Origin: Ga0077560 sp046330435
Lineage (GTDB): Bacteria; Actinomycetota; Thermoleophilia; Miltoncostaeales; Miltoncostaeaceae
NCBI GenBank assembly: GCA_046330435.1
Contig: JAXLST010000007.1
Span: 62,001-126,000 of the forward strand
Direction of reading: 5' to 3'
DNA: 64,000 bases
Shown: positions 43,359-50,783 of the stretch, one piece after another
How the letters are laid out: every line of letters begins with the position of its first letter
Position numbering within the stretch: position 1 is the first letter of the stretch
The notes under the pieces: generated by a model
The model's database searches: none
What the model was told of the DNA's origin: nothing
Seen by the model: only the letters and a program-made list of their open reading frames with translations
Made by a program: the position numbers and the translations under genes

Positions 43359-44455
43359 CAGGCCACGGCCCACCGCAGCGGCACCAGCATCTCCTCCGGG
43401 GTGAGGGAGCCGTGGCGGCTCACCAGCGCCGACCCCCGGTACCCGGGGTCGGTGAGGGCGGTGTTCCCGCGCGCCACCAGGGCCACCTCGCCCAGGCGGG
43501 CCCGCGCGGCGGGGATGACCTCGGGCCCCAGCCAGCCCTCGTCCAGCACGCGCTCCACGGGGACCACCCACGCACGGTCGCCATGCGCCGCCCGGGCCGC
43601 CGCCAGCACGTCCGCGGCGCGGTCCGCCGGGCAGTGCAGCCACGCGAATCGGGCCTCGCCACTGAGGGATGTGCACATGGCGCGCACGTCCTCGGCGATC
43701 TCGACCTCGTGGCCGGCGGTGGCCACGTGCCCGTGGTCGGCGGTCACCACGACGGCGGTTCCCGCGGGGGCGGCGTCCAGGATCCCCGCCACCAGCCGGT
43801 CCACGAACGCCAGCTCGGCGTCGTACTCCGCGCCGTGGCCGTGGATGTGGGCGACGTTGTCGATGCCGTCCCAGTACGCGTAGACGAACGGCTCGCCGGC
43901 CCGCAGGGCCTCGCCCGCCAGCACCGGGATGACGGCCGGCGTGGCGTACCAGGCGATCCGGGCGCCGCGCAGCTGGGCGCGGGTGAAGCCGCTGTCGCGG
44001 AACAGCAGCTTGTTCACCACGGCGGGGGAGGTGCCGAGGAACGGCTCGACGACCTGGGTCTCCTCCGGCACCACGGCCTCTCGGGCGTCCACGCCGTCGA
44101 GGGTCCACCGGATGGGGCTCATGATGCCGCCGCCCGGCTGGTGCATGCGGTACCCGATGAGCCCGTGGCTCCCGGGCGGCGCGGCGGTGACGATGGCGGT
44201 GAGGGCCGCCGCGGTGGTGGAGGGGGCGACGGTGGTGAGCTGCGCGCCGGCCATCGCCGTGAGCACCGGGGCCACGTGGGGACGTGCGGTGAGCTGCCGC
44301 TCGCCCAGGCCGTCGACCACCAGCAGCACCCGCCGGGGCGCGTCCAGCACCTCGGGCGGCAGGATCCCCGTCACCGGCCCGCGCCGCTCGAGGAGGGCGG
44401 GGACGACGTTCACGACGCACGCGCCGCGGTGGTCGGGCAGGAGGGGGACGTCCAC
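43358..44455 (-). CDS. Alkaline phosphatase-superfamily (nucleotide pyrophosphatase-like) protein
   Basis: A 365-residue phosphodiesterase-type hydrolase. Metal and nucleophile motifs are VLLVVDGLGERQL, TTVAPSTTAAALTAI (Ser/Thr nucleophile), YWDGIDNVAHIHGHG and VVVTADHGHVA. No signal peptide is seen, so it is probably cytoplasmic. The substrate is unknown; it could hydrolyse a nucleotide-sugar or phospho-ester. It is translationally coupled to the PaiB-like gene. Confidence 0.88.
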   Translation of the reverse strand: MDVPLLPDHRGACVVNVVPALLERRGPVTGILPPEVLDAPRRVLLVVDGLGERQLTARPHVAPVLTAMAGAQLTTVAPSTTAAALTAIVTAAPPGSHGLIGYRMHQPGGGIMSPIRWTLDGVDAREAVVPEETQVVEPFLGTSPAVVNKLLFRDSGFTRAQLRGARIAWYATPAVIPVLAGEALRAGEPFVYAYWDGIDNVAHIHGHGAEYDAELAFVDRLVAGILDAAPAGTAVVVTADHGHVATAGHEVEIAEDVRAMCTSLSGEARFAWLHCPADRAADVLAAARAAHGDRAWVVPVERVLDEGWLGPEVIPAARARLGEVALVARGNTALTDPGYRGSALVSRHGSLTPEEMLVPLRWAVA

Positions 44456-44491
44456 ACGGGTCAGCCTAGGGGCGCCCCCGGCCGTCGGGCG

Positions 44492-44938
44492 TCACGGCCG
44501 GGCGGGGCGCAGCTCCAGGTAGCCGGGGCCGCGCCGGATCACGAACGGCCCGATCCGGGTCTGCTCGGGGGGCTCTCCGGGGCGGGCGGGCGTGGCGCGC
44601 CGGGCGAGCCCGCGGATGCGCTCGACCGCGGCGTCCACGTGCGCGATGCCGTTGTTGGTGCGCTGCGCGAGCTCGGCGACCGGCGCGACCCGCTCCACCA
44701 CCCGGTCGCCACCGGCGACCTGCAGCAGCAGGGACCCCGCGCCGCCGGCCGCGCTCACGATCGCGCAGCCGATGAGCAGCCACCTCCTCCAGCGCGGCTG
44801 CACCTCGCGCACCCGCACCACCCGGTCTGCGGCGGGCGGGTCGGGATGCAGGGGCGGCAGGCCGCCCGCGGGGCGGGCGGGCCGCGGGGTGAGCGGCGGC
44901 AGGCCGGAGCCGGCGGCGCCGCCGGAGGGAGCGCTCAT
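44492..44938 (-). CDS. Membrane-anchored protein of unknown function
   Basis: A 148-residue protein with a Pro-rich cytoplasmic N-terminus (PLTPRPARPAGGLPPLHPDP), one membrane helix (WLLIGCAIVSAAGGAGSLLL near residue 55) and a charged outer segment with coiled-coil-like heptads (LAQRTNNGIAHVDAAVERIR). It lies 51 bases downstream of cheW and may be cotranscribed with it. A short membrane protein next to cheW could be a truncated receptor, but no methyl-accepting signature is visible. Confidence 0.6.
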   Translation of the reverse strand: MSAPSGGAAGSGLPPLTPRPARPAGGLPPLHPDPPAADRVVRVREVQPRWRRWLLIGCAIVSAAGGAGSLLLQVAGGDRVVERVAPVAELAQRTNNGIAHVDAAVERIRGLARRATPARPGEPPEQTRIGPFVIRRGPGYLELRPARP

Positions 44939-44989
44939 GGCACCCCTCCCGACAGCGCCCCCCGGCGCCGGGTTACGCCGCCCGGACGG

Positions 44990-45427
44990 TCAAACCGCCG
45001 AATCCAGCAGCGTCTCGAGGTCCAGCAGCACCACCAGCCGGTCGCCGAGCACCAGCACCCCGCTCACGTAGTCGCCGCAGCCCACCGCGCTGGGGGCGGG
45101 GCGGTACTCGCCCTCGCCGGCCTGCAGCACCTCGGACACGCCGTCCACGGTGAGGCCCACGGGCTCGCGGCCCGGCAGGTCGAGGACCACGATGTCCTGG
45201 TTCGCGCCCGGCGCGCCGGGGAACCCAGCCGCTCGCGGAGGTCCACGACCATCACGACCTCGCCGCGCAGGTCCGGCGCCCTGGACGTGCCGGGGCTGGC
45301 CCGGCATGGGCCGCGGCTCCCGCCACCGCACGATCTCCCGCACCGAGTTGATCGGCACGGCGTACTGCTCGCGGTCGAGCAGCAGCACGACGTGCTGTGT
45401 GGTCTCCGGCGGGCTGAGGGTCGCCAT
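44990..45427 (-). CDS. cheW: CheW-like chemotaxis coupling protein with internal frame disturbance
   Basis: A 145-residue CheW. Start ATG 45427 with a GGAGG site. The N-terminal HVVLLLDREQYAVPINSVRE and C-terminal EPVGLTVDGVSEVLQA are canonical, but the residues between ~45 and ~65 are not (GAGPARRGRDGRGPPRAAG). In another frame the same DNA reads PDLRGEVVMVVDLRERLG, exactly the missing CheW core. So one shift near 45275 and a compensating one near 45225 (a missing G in CTGGG) lie inside the gene. Base-call errors are the likeliest cause. CheW links receptors to CheA; no other chemotaxis gene is in the window. Confidence 0.85.
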   Translation of the reverse strand: MATLSPPETTQHVVLLLDREQYAVPINSVREIVRWREPRPMPGQPRHVQGAGPARRGRDGRGPPRAAGFPGAPGANQDIVVLDLPGREPVGLTVDGVSEVLQAGEGEYRPAPSAVGCGDYVSGVLVLGDRLVVLLDLETLLDSAV

Positions 45428-45502
45428 CTGAGGGCCTCCGTGCATGCGGTGTGTCCACCTCATGCATCGGCGGGGTGCCGCGCGCGCGACACCCGCAGTA
45501 GA

Positions 45503-46234
45503 TCAGCCCAGGCGGCGCGCCACCACGTGGCACCACGGCTGCAGCAGGGACCCGCGCACCGACAGCCGGCCCTCGGGCGAGGGGACGGTGTAGGTGACGT
45601 TGCGGTCGTCCGCCGGCCGCTCCAGGTCGAACGGCATGTGGAACGGGCGGAACGCGACCTCGCCGAACCCGGCGGCCTCGAGGATCCCGCGGGTCTGCGA
45701 GAAGGGCCGGGTCACGAGCGAGAGGCCGTCGGGGTGCTCGGGCGTGTACTCGCGCATCACGAGTTCCTGCTCGAACGGGTGAAACCAGTCGAACACCACC
45801 AGGGCGCCGCCGGGCGCCACCAGGCCGGAGAGGCCGCGGACGCACTCGGCGAACTGCTCCCGCTCGAACCGGTGCAGGACGGCGTTCACGGTCACCACGT
45901 CGTGGGCGGGGCCGTCGGGGAGGTCGCGGAGGTCCATCACCCGGAAGTCCATGCCGGCGAGCTCCGGGTCGGCGCGGCAGGTGTCCATGAGCTCCGGGAA
46001 GACGTCGCTGCCGGAGAGCCGCAGGCCCGGCATCGCCCGGCGCAGGTGGCGCAGCAGGTTGCCGTTGCAGCACCCCACGTCCAGCAGGGACGCACCGCCG
46101 GAGCGCTCCCCGAGCAGGTCCCGGATGATCCCGATGAGCACCCGGTCGCTCTCCCGGGGCTCCTCGGCGTAGGCGCGCTGGTAGTCGACGTAGGCGCCGA
46201 CCACGTAGTCGCGGGGTGCGGTGTCGGTGCTCAT
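45503..46234 (-). CDS. Class I SAM methyltransferase (glycan island)
   Basis: A 243-residue methyltransferase with motif I SLLDVGCCNGNLLRHLRR, acidic SGSDVFPELM and DVVTVNAVLHRFEREQF. ATG 46234 overlaps the AAC(3)-like stop (ATGA). It is the last gene of a four-gene operon (glycosyltransferase-like, acyl carrier protein, AAC(3)-fold enzyme, methyltransferase). It probably O- or N-methylates the sugar. Confidence 0.88.
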   Translation of the reverse strand: MSTDTAPRDYVVGAYVDYQRAYAEEPRESDRVLIGIIRDLLGERSGGASLLDVGCCNGNLLRHLRRAMPGLRLSGSDVFPELMDTCRADPELAGMDFRVMDLRDLPDGPAHDVVTVNAVLHRFEREQFAECVRGLSGLVAPGGALVVFDWFHPFEQELVMREYTPEHPDGLSLVTRPFSQTRGILEAAGFGEVAFRPFHMPFDLERPADDRNVTYTVPSPEGRLSVRGSLLQPWCHVVARRLG

Positions 46235-47091
46235 GCGATCGCCTCCTGGTGGTCGTAAACCATGCGCATCTCGCCGGTGGGGCCGTCGGTGGGGATCTCC
46301 CCGGGACGGAAGGCGGGCGGCTCCTCCAGCAGGAACCAGCGGTCCCCGTGCAGGTGCTCGAACGTGAGGTCCAGGTACGCCCGTGCGCGGCACGCCCACA
46401 CGACGCCACGGCCGAGCCTCGCCATGCGGGCCGCGCCCGCCTCCAGCAGCATCGGCTTCACCTTCGTGGGCACGTTGCTGATCCGGAAGTCCAGGTACCG
46501 GACGCTCATGGTGAACGGCCCCGGCACCTCCCGGCCCCCGCTCATCACGGTGCCCGAGTACATCTTCGTGTACTGGTAGGGCACGCCGTACATGCGCTCC
46601 ACGAAGTGGTTGAACGTGGTCCCGCCGTGCAGCGGGCCCAGGCCGTAGGAGCAGATCCACGCGTCGGCGCGGTGCAGCCGGCCCCACGGGGACTCGTACC
46701 CGAAGCCGTCGTAGTGCGGGCCGCCGCAGAGCTCCTCGGCGCGGGCGCCCAGGCCGGTGACCGACACGATGGGGTGCATGGAGCGCACCGCTCCGGGGCG
46801 GGTGCGGATGTACTCCGAGAGGGTGTCGGTGCGGGACGGGCTGTCCTCGCGCACGTAGGTGGTGTTCCACCTGCCGTAGTCCTCGAACGCCGTGCAGCAC
46901 GTGACGGTGCCGGACGACCCGACGGCCGCGCGCAGGGCGTCCAGGTGGAAGCCGCACAGGCCGTCGCGGGTCATGGGCGCGTCGACCGGGCCGATGCGCA
47001 GGAGGTCGCTCTGGACGTGCAGCACGTCGCCCTCGCCCACCCCGATCTCTGCGAGCGCGGAGGCGACCTCGTCGGCGGTGACGCGTCGCAT
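46231..47091 (-). CDS. AAC(3)-fold N-acyltransferase
   Basis: A 286-residue member of the aminoglycoside 3-N-acetyltransferase fold: VGEGDVLHVQSDLLRIG, AVRSMHPIVSVTGLGARAEE and the catalytic-type His segment GTTFNHFVERMYGVPYQYT. Homologues in surface-glycan loci acylate amino-sugars rather than antibiotics, and the neighbours favour that here. The start overlaps the acyl carrier protein stop (TGATG), so the acyl donor may be the adjacent carrier protein. Confidence 0.86.
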   Translation of the reverse strand: MRRVTADEVASALAEIGVGEGDVLHVQSDLLRIGPVDAPMTRDGLCGFHLDALRAAVGSSGTVTCCTAFEDYGRWNTTYVREDSPSRTDTLSEYIRTRPGAVRSMHPIVSVTGLGARAEELCGGPHYDGFGYESPWGRLHRADAWICSYGLGPLHGGTTFNHFVERMYGVPYQYTKMYSGTVMSGGREVPGPFTMSVRYLDFRISNVPTKVKPMLLEAGAARMARLGRGVVWACRARAYLDLTFEHLHGDRWFLLEEPPAFRPGEIPTDGPTGEMRMVYDHQEAIA

Positions 47092-47342
47092 CAGGCCGCG
47101 GGCGCGCCGACCAGGCGGTCGAGCAGCACGGGCACGCGGAAGGCGCCCAGCTCAACCAGGTCGGCGTCCTCCGGGAAGGTCACGCCGGTGAGGTCCTCCA
47201 GCTCCATCAGGAAGACCATCGCGTCGAGGGAGTCGAGGACGCCCTCCTCCACCAGGTCGGTGCCGGGGGTGATGTCGGCGGGCGTCTTGCGGGCCCGCTC
47301 CACTGCGGTGCGGATCGCCCCGAGGGCGGCGTCACGGTCCAT
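47091..47342 (-). CDS. Acyl carrier protein
   Basis: An 83-residue four-helix carrier with the phosphopantetheine Ser38 in EEGVLDSLDAMVFLMELE. ATG 47342 has AAGGAG five bases upstream. It is embedded between a glycosyltransferase-like gene and an AAC(3)-fold acyltransferase, so it may carry the acyl or amino-acyl group for sugar modification. No adenylating enzyme or ketosynthase is nearby. Confidence 0.9.
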   Translation of the reverse strand: MDRDAALGAIRTAVERARKTPADITPGTDLVEEGVLDSLDAMVFLMELEDLTGVTFPEDADLVELGAFRVPVLLDRLVGAPAA

Positions 47343-47373
47343 CAGCACTCCTTGCGGCTGGGCACTGCGGCGG

Positions 47374-48603
47374 TCATGCGGCGCGGACCCCGGCGGCGGC
47401 CTCCCGGCCGAGCGCCATGAGGTTGCGGGCGGCGTCGGCGTGGCCCGGGTCGATCGCCAGGACGGCGCGCAGCAGGCTGCGGGCGTCGTCGGGGCTCCCC
47501 AGTGCGTTGCTGACCACGGCCAGGTCGTTCAGCAGCTCCAGGTCCAGCGAGTTGCCCACCGCCTGCACCAGCAGGTCCTTGGCGAGCGGCAGCTGGCCGC
47601 TCTCCGCGCACGCGACGGCCGCGGCGTGGAGGGCCTTGGGGTCCTTGGTGAGGCCGGGGACGACGGGGGCCGGGCCGGTGTCGGGGATCACGACCCGCCG
47701 GGGCGCCTCCGCGAAGGCCCGCAGCATCGCCGGGACGTCGAGTGGCCCGCCGATGAACCGGTTGCACCAGTCCTGCTGGAGCTCCACGTCGGCGGCGGCC
47801 GCCCGGCACAGGTCCCACAGGTCACCGTGGTCGGCGTCGAACGGGTAGCGCACGTAGTCTGCGTAGCGGTCGAGGTTCACCGCGCTGTGGGTGAGCTCGT
47901 CGTTCTTCGCCCAGTCGGACCGCCACGTCACCACCGGGGCGCCACGGGCCACCGCGAGGCACATGAACGTGCCCTTGGGGGCGACGACGACGTCTGCGGC
48001 GTCGATCTGGGCCAGCATGCCCTCGAAGTCGGTGAGGTGCCCCGGCAGGAACTCGACGCCCGGCGCCTCCCAGATCGCGTTCTCCTCCAGCGATCCCAGG
48101 TGCCGCACCCGGATCTTCGCCGGGATCTCCAGCAGGCGCTCGTACATCGGCGCGTTCCACCCGCATTCCCACGGGGGGTGCATGGGCGCGAACAGGACGT
48201 TCACCGGGTCCGGGCAGGTCCGCCGGGGACGCAGCTCGCACAGGGTCCAGCCCACGTCGTAGACGGGGTGGTGGTAGCCGAAGCGGCGGGCGACCTCGAT
48301 GTGGCCGGGGCCGTTGACCAGCGCCCCGGACAGCAGCGGGGAGATGGGCGAGAGCCCGTCCCAGCGCGCCATGAGGGTCTGCTCGCCGCCGTGCGGGTAG
48401 AGGAAGGCCTTCCCGCCGGCCTCCACGCACGCCTCCATGAACGGGATGCGGCCGTGGAAGGGCACGTCGTGGTCCACCAGCAGCACGTCCGCGTTGGCGG
48501 GGTGGTCGACGATCGCGCACCCGGCCTCGGCCAGGGCCCGCTGGATCACCCAGGACTTGCCCTGGTGGTCCAGGAGCATCACCCGCGGGGCGTCGGACGA
48601 CAT
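47374..48603 (-). CDS. Glycosyltransferase-like protein with C-terminal TPR, candidate flagellin glycosyltransferase
   Basis: A 409-residue protein. The N-terminal ~300 residues have a GT-B-like layout (VMLLDHQGKSWVIQRALAEA, a motif ADVVVAPKGTFMCLAVARGA, APVVTWRSDWAKN). The last ~100 residues form TPR-like helices (GSPDDARSLLRAVLAIDPGH). I cannot assign a named family. It heads an operon with a sigma-28-like promoter and a GGAGGG ribosome site. TPR parts are common in protein-glycosylating transferases, so it is the best candidate here for moving the sugar onto flagellin. Confidence 0.68.
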   Translation of the reverse strand: MSSDAPRVMLLDHQGKSWVIQRALAEAGCAIVDHPANADVLLVDHDVPFHGRIPFMEACVEAGGKAFLYPHGGEQTLMARWDGLSPISPLLSGALVNGPGHIEVARRFGYHHPVYDVGWTLCELRPRRTCPDPVNVLFAPMHPPWECGWNAPMYERLLEIPAKIRVRHLGSLEENAIWEAPGVEFLPGHLTDFEGMLAQIDAADVVVAPKGTFMCLAVARGAPVVTWRSDWAKNDELTHSAVNLDRYADYVRYPFDADHGDLWDLCRAAAADVELQQDWCNRFIGGPLDVPAMLRAFAEAPRRVVIPDTGPAPVVPGLTKDPKALHAAAVACAESGQLPLAKDLLVQAVGNSLDLELLNDLAVVSNALGSPDDARSLLRAVLAIDPGHADAARNLMALGREAAAGVRAA

Positions 48604-48639
48604 CTGATTCCCTCCGCACGTACGAAACCGGCTCGCACG

Positions 48640-48667
48640 CGATCGGCATGGGGACGGCGGTTCTTGA
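48640..48667 (-). promoter_or_regulatory. Candidate sigma-28 promoter of the glycosyltransferase-like operon
   Basis: On the minus strand: TCAAGAAC, 12 bases, GCCGATCG, followed by a 36-base leader and GGAGGG before the ATG at 48603. Confidence 0.68.
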
Positions 48668-48684
48668 GCGGCGGGCGGCCCGCG

Positions 48685-49863
48685 TCAGGCCCGGCGCAGC
48701 ACTCGCCCGAGCCACCCCGCCACCAGCAGGATCGCCACGCCGCTCGCGACGAAGACCACGCGTGGCGAGAAGAACTCCAGGGCCAGCGCGGCGATGCCGA
48801 GCGCGGCGATCTGGCCCGCCTGGGCGGCCGTGCCGATGAGGCCGAACACCCGGCCCAGCATCGCCCGCGGCACGTGCTCCTGCAGGTGGGTGTCGGACGC
48901 GACGTTCTGGATCGCATTGCCGACGCCGCCCACGCCCTGGCCCACGGCGCCCACCGGGAGGTTCGGGGCGAGGCCGGTGACGGCGTTGCCCACGCCGGAC
49001 AGCGCGATGGCGGCGATGGACAGGTTTACGGCGTCGAGGTTGCGCCGCCATGCCGCGAGCACCGCCGAGGTGAGCAGCATGCCCCCGCCGAACGCGGCGA
49101 CCAGCAGGCCGTAGCCGCCGGGGCCGGCGTCCAGCACCTCCCGGGCCACGAACACCAGGGCCACGTTGTCGATCCCGGCCAGCGCGACGATCGCGAAGAT
49201 CGCGATCACCCAGGCGCGCACGATGCGCGATCCGCGGGCGTACGCCAGGCCCCCGCGCACCGACGCGCCGAACGACTCGCCGTCGCCGTCCGGGTGGGGG
49301 TGCAGGCGCGGCACCCACCTCAGCAGCGCGGCGGACACCAGGAAGCTCCCGGCGTCCACCAGCAGCGCGCCGCGCACGCCGGCCGTGGCCACCAGCAGGC
49401 CGCCCAGCAGGCCGCCCAGCGCGAGGTCGAGGTTGTGGGCGAGGCTCAGGAGGGCGTTCGCCGACATCCGCTGGTCGTCGGCGACCAGCGCCGGCACCGC
49501 GCTGCGGCCCGCCGGCGTGAACAGCGTCACCAGTCCCGACATCCCGGCCACCAGCACCAGCACCACCGGGAACGGGGGCAGGGTGAGGGCGATGACGCCC
49601 ACGAGCGCCATCTGCCCGAGCTCGCACGCCCGCATGAGGGCGCGCTGCTCCACCCGGTCCACCAGCGCCCCGGCGACGGGTCCCAGGAAGCGCGGGGCCG
49701 CCTGGGCGAACAGCAGCAGGCTCACGCCGAGCGGGCCGTGGGCGTCCGCGGCGAGCACCACCAGCGCGACCGACGCCGCCCCGTCCCCCGCGAACGAGAT
49801 GACCCGCGACGCCCACAGCGCGCGGAACGCCGGGTTCCGCACCAGGACCGGAGGGAGCCGCAT
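48685..49863 (-). CDS. MFS transporter
   Basis: A 392-residue permease with about 12 membrane segments (for example SFAGDGAASVALVVLAADAH near the start and VVFVASGVAILLVAGWLG at the end) and the MFS loop motif AGALVDRVEQRALMRACEL between helices 2 and 3. Start ATG 49863 gives the family-typical RNPAFRALWASRVISF. It is of the MFS_3/enterobactin-exporter-like group; the substrate is unknown. The sigma-28-like promoter for the downstream operon lies just past its stop. Confidence 0.9.
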   Translation of the reverse strand: MRLPPVLVRNPAFRALWASRVISFAGDGAASVALVVLAADAHGPLGVSLLLFAQAAPRFLGPVAGALVDRVEQRALMRACELGQMALVGVIALTLPPFPVVLVLVAGMSGLVTLFTPAGRSAVPALVADDQRMSANALLSLAHNLDLALGGLLGGLLVATAGVRGALLVDAGSFLVSAALLRWVPRLHPHPDGDGESFGASVRGGLAYARGSRIVRAWVIAIFAIVALAGIDNVALVFVAREVLDAGPGGYGLLVAAFGGGMLLTSAVLAAWRRNLDAVNLSIAAIALSGVGNAVTGLAPNLPVGAVGQGVGGVGNAIQNVASDTHLQEHVPRAMLGRVFGLIGTAAQAGQIAALGIAALALEFFSPRVVFVASGVAILLVAGWLGRVLRRA

Positions 49864-49941
49864 CGGCGGATCCTGGCATCCGCCTCGGGCTGACCGCCTT
49901 CCGGCACGCATCCGGGGCTCAGACGACGCGTGGCGTTCGCC

Positions 49942-49963
49942 GATGTACACACATCGGATGTAC
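49942..49963 (+). promoter_or_regulatory. Direct repeat before tacAT, candidate antitoxin operator
   Basis: GATGTAC at 49942-49948 and again at 49957-49963, a 15-base period, 24 bases before the antitoxin ATG. Ribbon-helix-helix antitoxins often repress their own operon through such repeats. Confidence 0.5.
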
Positions 49964-49986
49964 GGTGACGGCATGGAGTGGACGCG

Positions 49987-50274
49987 ATGACCAGCAGGGC
50001 GACGAACGGCCGCGATCACCGCCTCGGCGTGCGGATCACCGAGCGCGAGCGAGCGTTGCTGCGGGAGGCGAGCACGGCGGAAGGCACCACGGTCTCGGAG
50101 TTCGTGCTCCGGCACGCCACCCGAGCGGCCGAGCGGGTGCTCGCCGACCGGCGCGAGTTCACCCTTGCGGCGGACCGCTGGGAGGCATTCACCGCGGCCC
50201 TCGACGCGCCTCCGAAGGACGTGCCCGGGCTGCGGGAGCTGCTCGCTCGCCAGACGGTGCTCGACGGGGAGTGA
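49987..50274 (+). CDS. tacA: TacA-type (DUF1778) antitoxin
   Basis: A 95-residue ribbon-helix-helix antitoxin: HRLGVRITERERALLREAST, then VSEFVLRHATRAAERVLADR. The toxin-neutralising tail begins FTLAADRWEAFTAALDAPPK. These are textbook DUF1778 features. GTG 49978 is an alternative start. It is coupled by GTGA overlap to the GNAT toxin. Confidence 0.93.
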   Translation: MTSRATNGRDHRLGVRITERERALLREASTAEGTTVSEFVLRHATRAAERVLADRREFTLAADRWEAFTAALDAPPKDVPGLRELLARQTVLDGE

Positions 50275-50783
50275 CGGCGCGATACGGGCCGGTCGAGCCC
50301 CTGCACCGGGGCCACCGCACCGCCGGTTTCGACTGCGGGCAGGATGCCGAGACCGAATGGCTGCGGGAGCACGCCCTCCAGGCGCACCGGGCGGGCACGA
50401 GCCGCGTGTACGTGACGTGCCCGGCGGGCGACGACCGGGTCGCGGGGTATCACGCGCTGGCGGCCGGCGCGGTGCGGGCGGATGACGTGCCCGCGCGGGT
50501 GGGGCGCGGGACGGGGCGGCATCCGATCCCCGTGATCGTCCTCACTCGGCTGGGCGTGGACCGCCCGCACCAGGGGCATGGGCTCGGGCGGGCGCTACTG
50601 GTCGATGCACTCAGGCGCGCCGCGGCCGCCGCGGACACGATCGGCGTGCGCGCCGTCCTCATCCACTGCGAGGACGAGGCGGCCAGGGCCTTCTACGTCC
50701 GGCAGGCCGCGTTCGAGGACAGCCCCACCGACCCGCTGCACCTCATGCTGCTGATGAAGGACCTGCGGGCCGCCCTGGGCTGA
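50271..50783 (+). CDS. tacT: TacT-type GNAT toxin
   Basis: A 170-residue GNAT: the N-terminal FDCGQDAETEWLREHALQAH is typical of TacT/AtaT toxins. Then come LTRLGVDRPHQGHGLGRALL (acetyl-CoA loop) and AARAFYVRQAAFEDSPTDPL with the active-site Tyr. These enzymes acetylate aminoacyl-tRNA to stop translation. The gene partners the DUF1778 antitoxin upstream. Confidence 0.92.
   Translation: MTARYGPVEPLHRGHRTAGFDCGQDAETEWLREHALQAHRAGTSRVYVTCPAGDDRVAGYHALAAGAVRADDVPARVGRGTGRHPIPVIVLTRLGVDRPHQGHGLGRALLVDALRRAAAAADTIGVRAVLIHCEDEAARAFYVRQAAFEDSPTDPLHLMLLMKDLRAALG

Noticed and set aside
45464..45471. GCCGATGC (minus strand) as a sigma-28 -10 element for cheW
   Set aside because: The -10 matches but the sequence at the -35 position is GC-rich without a TCAA/TAAA core.
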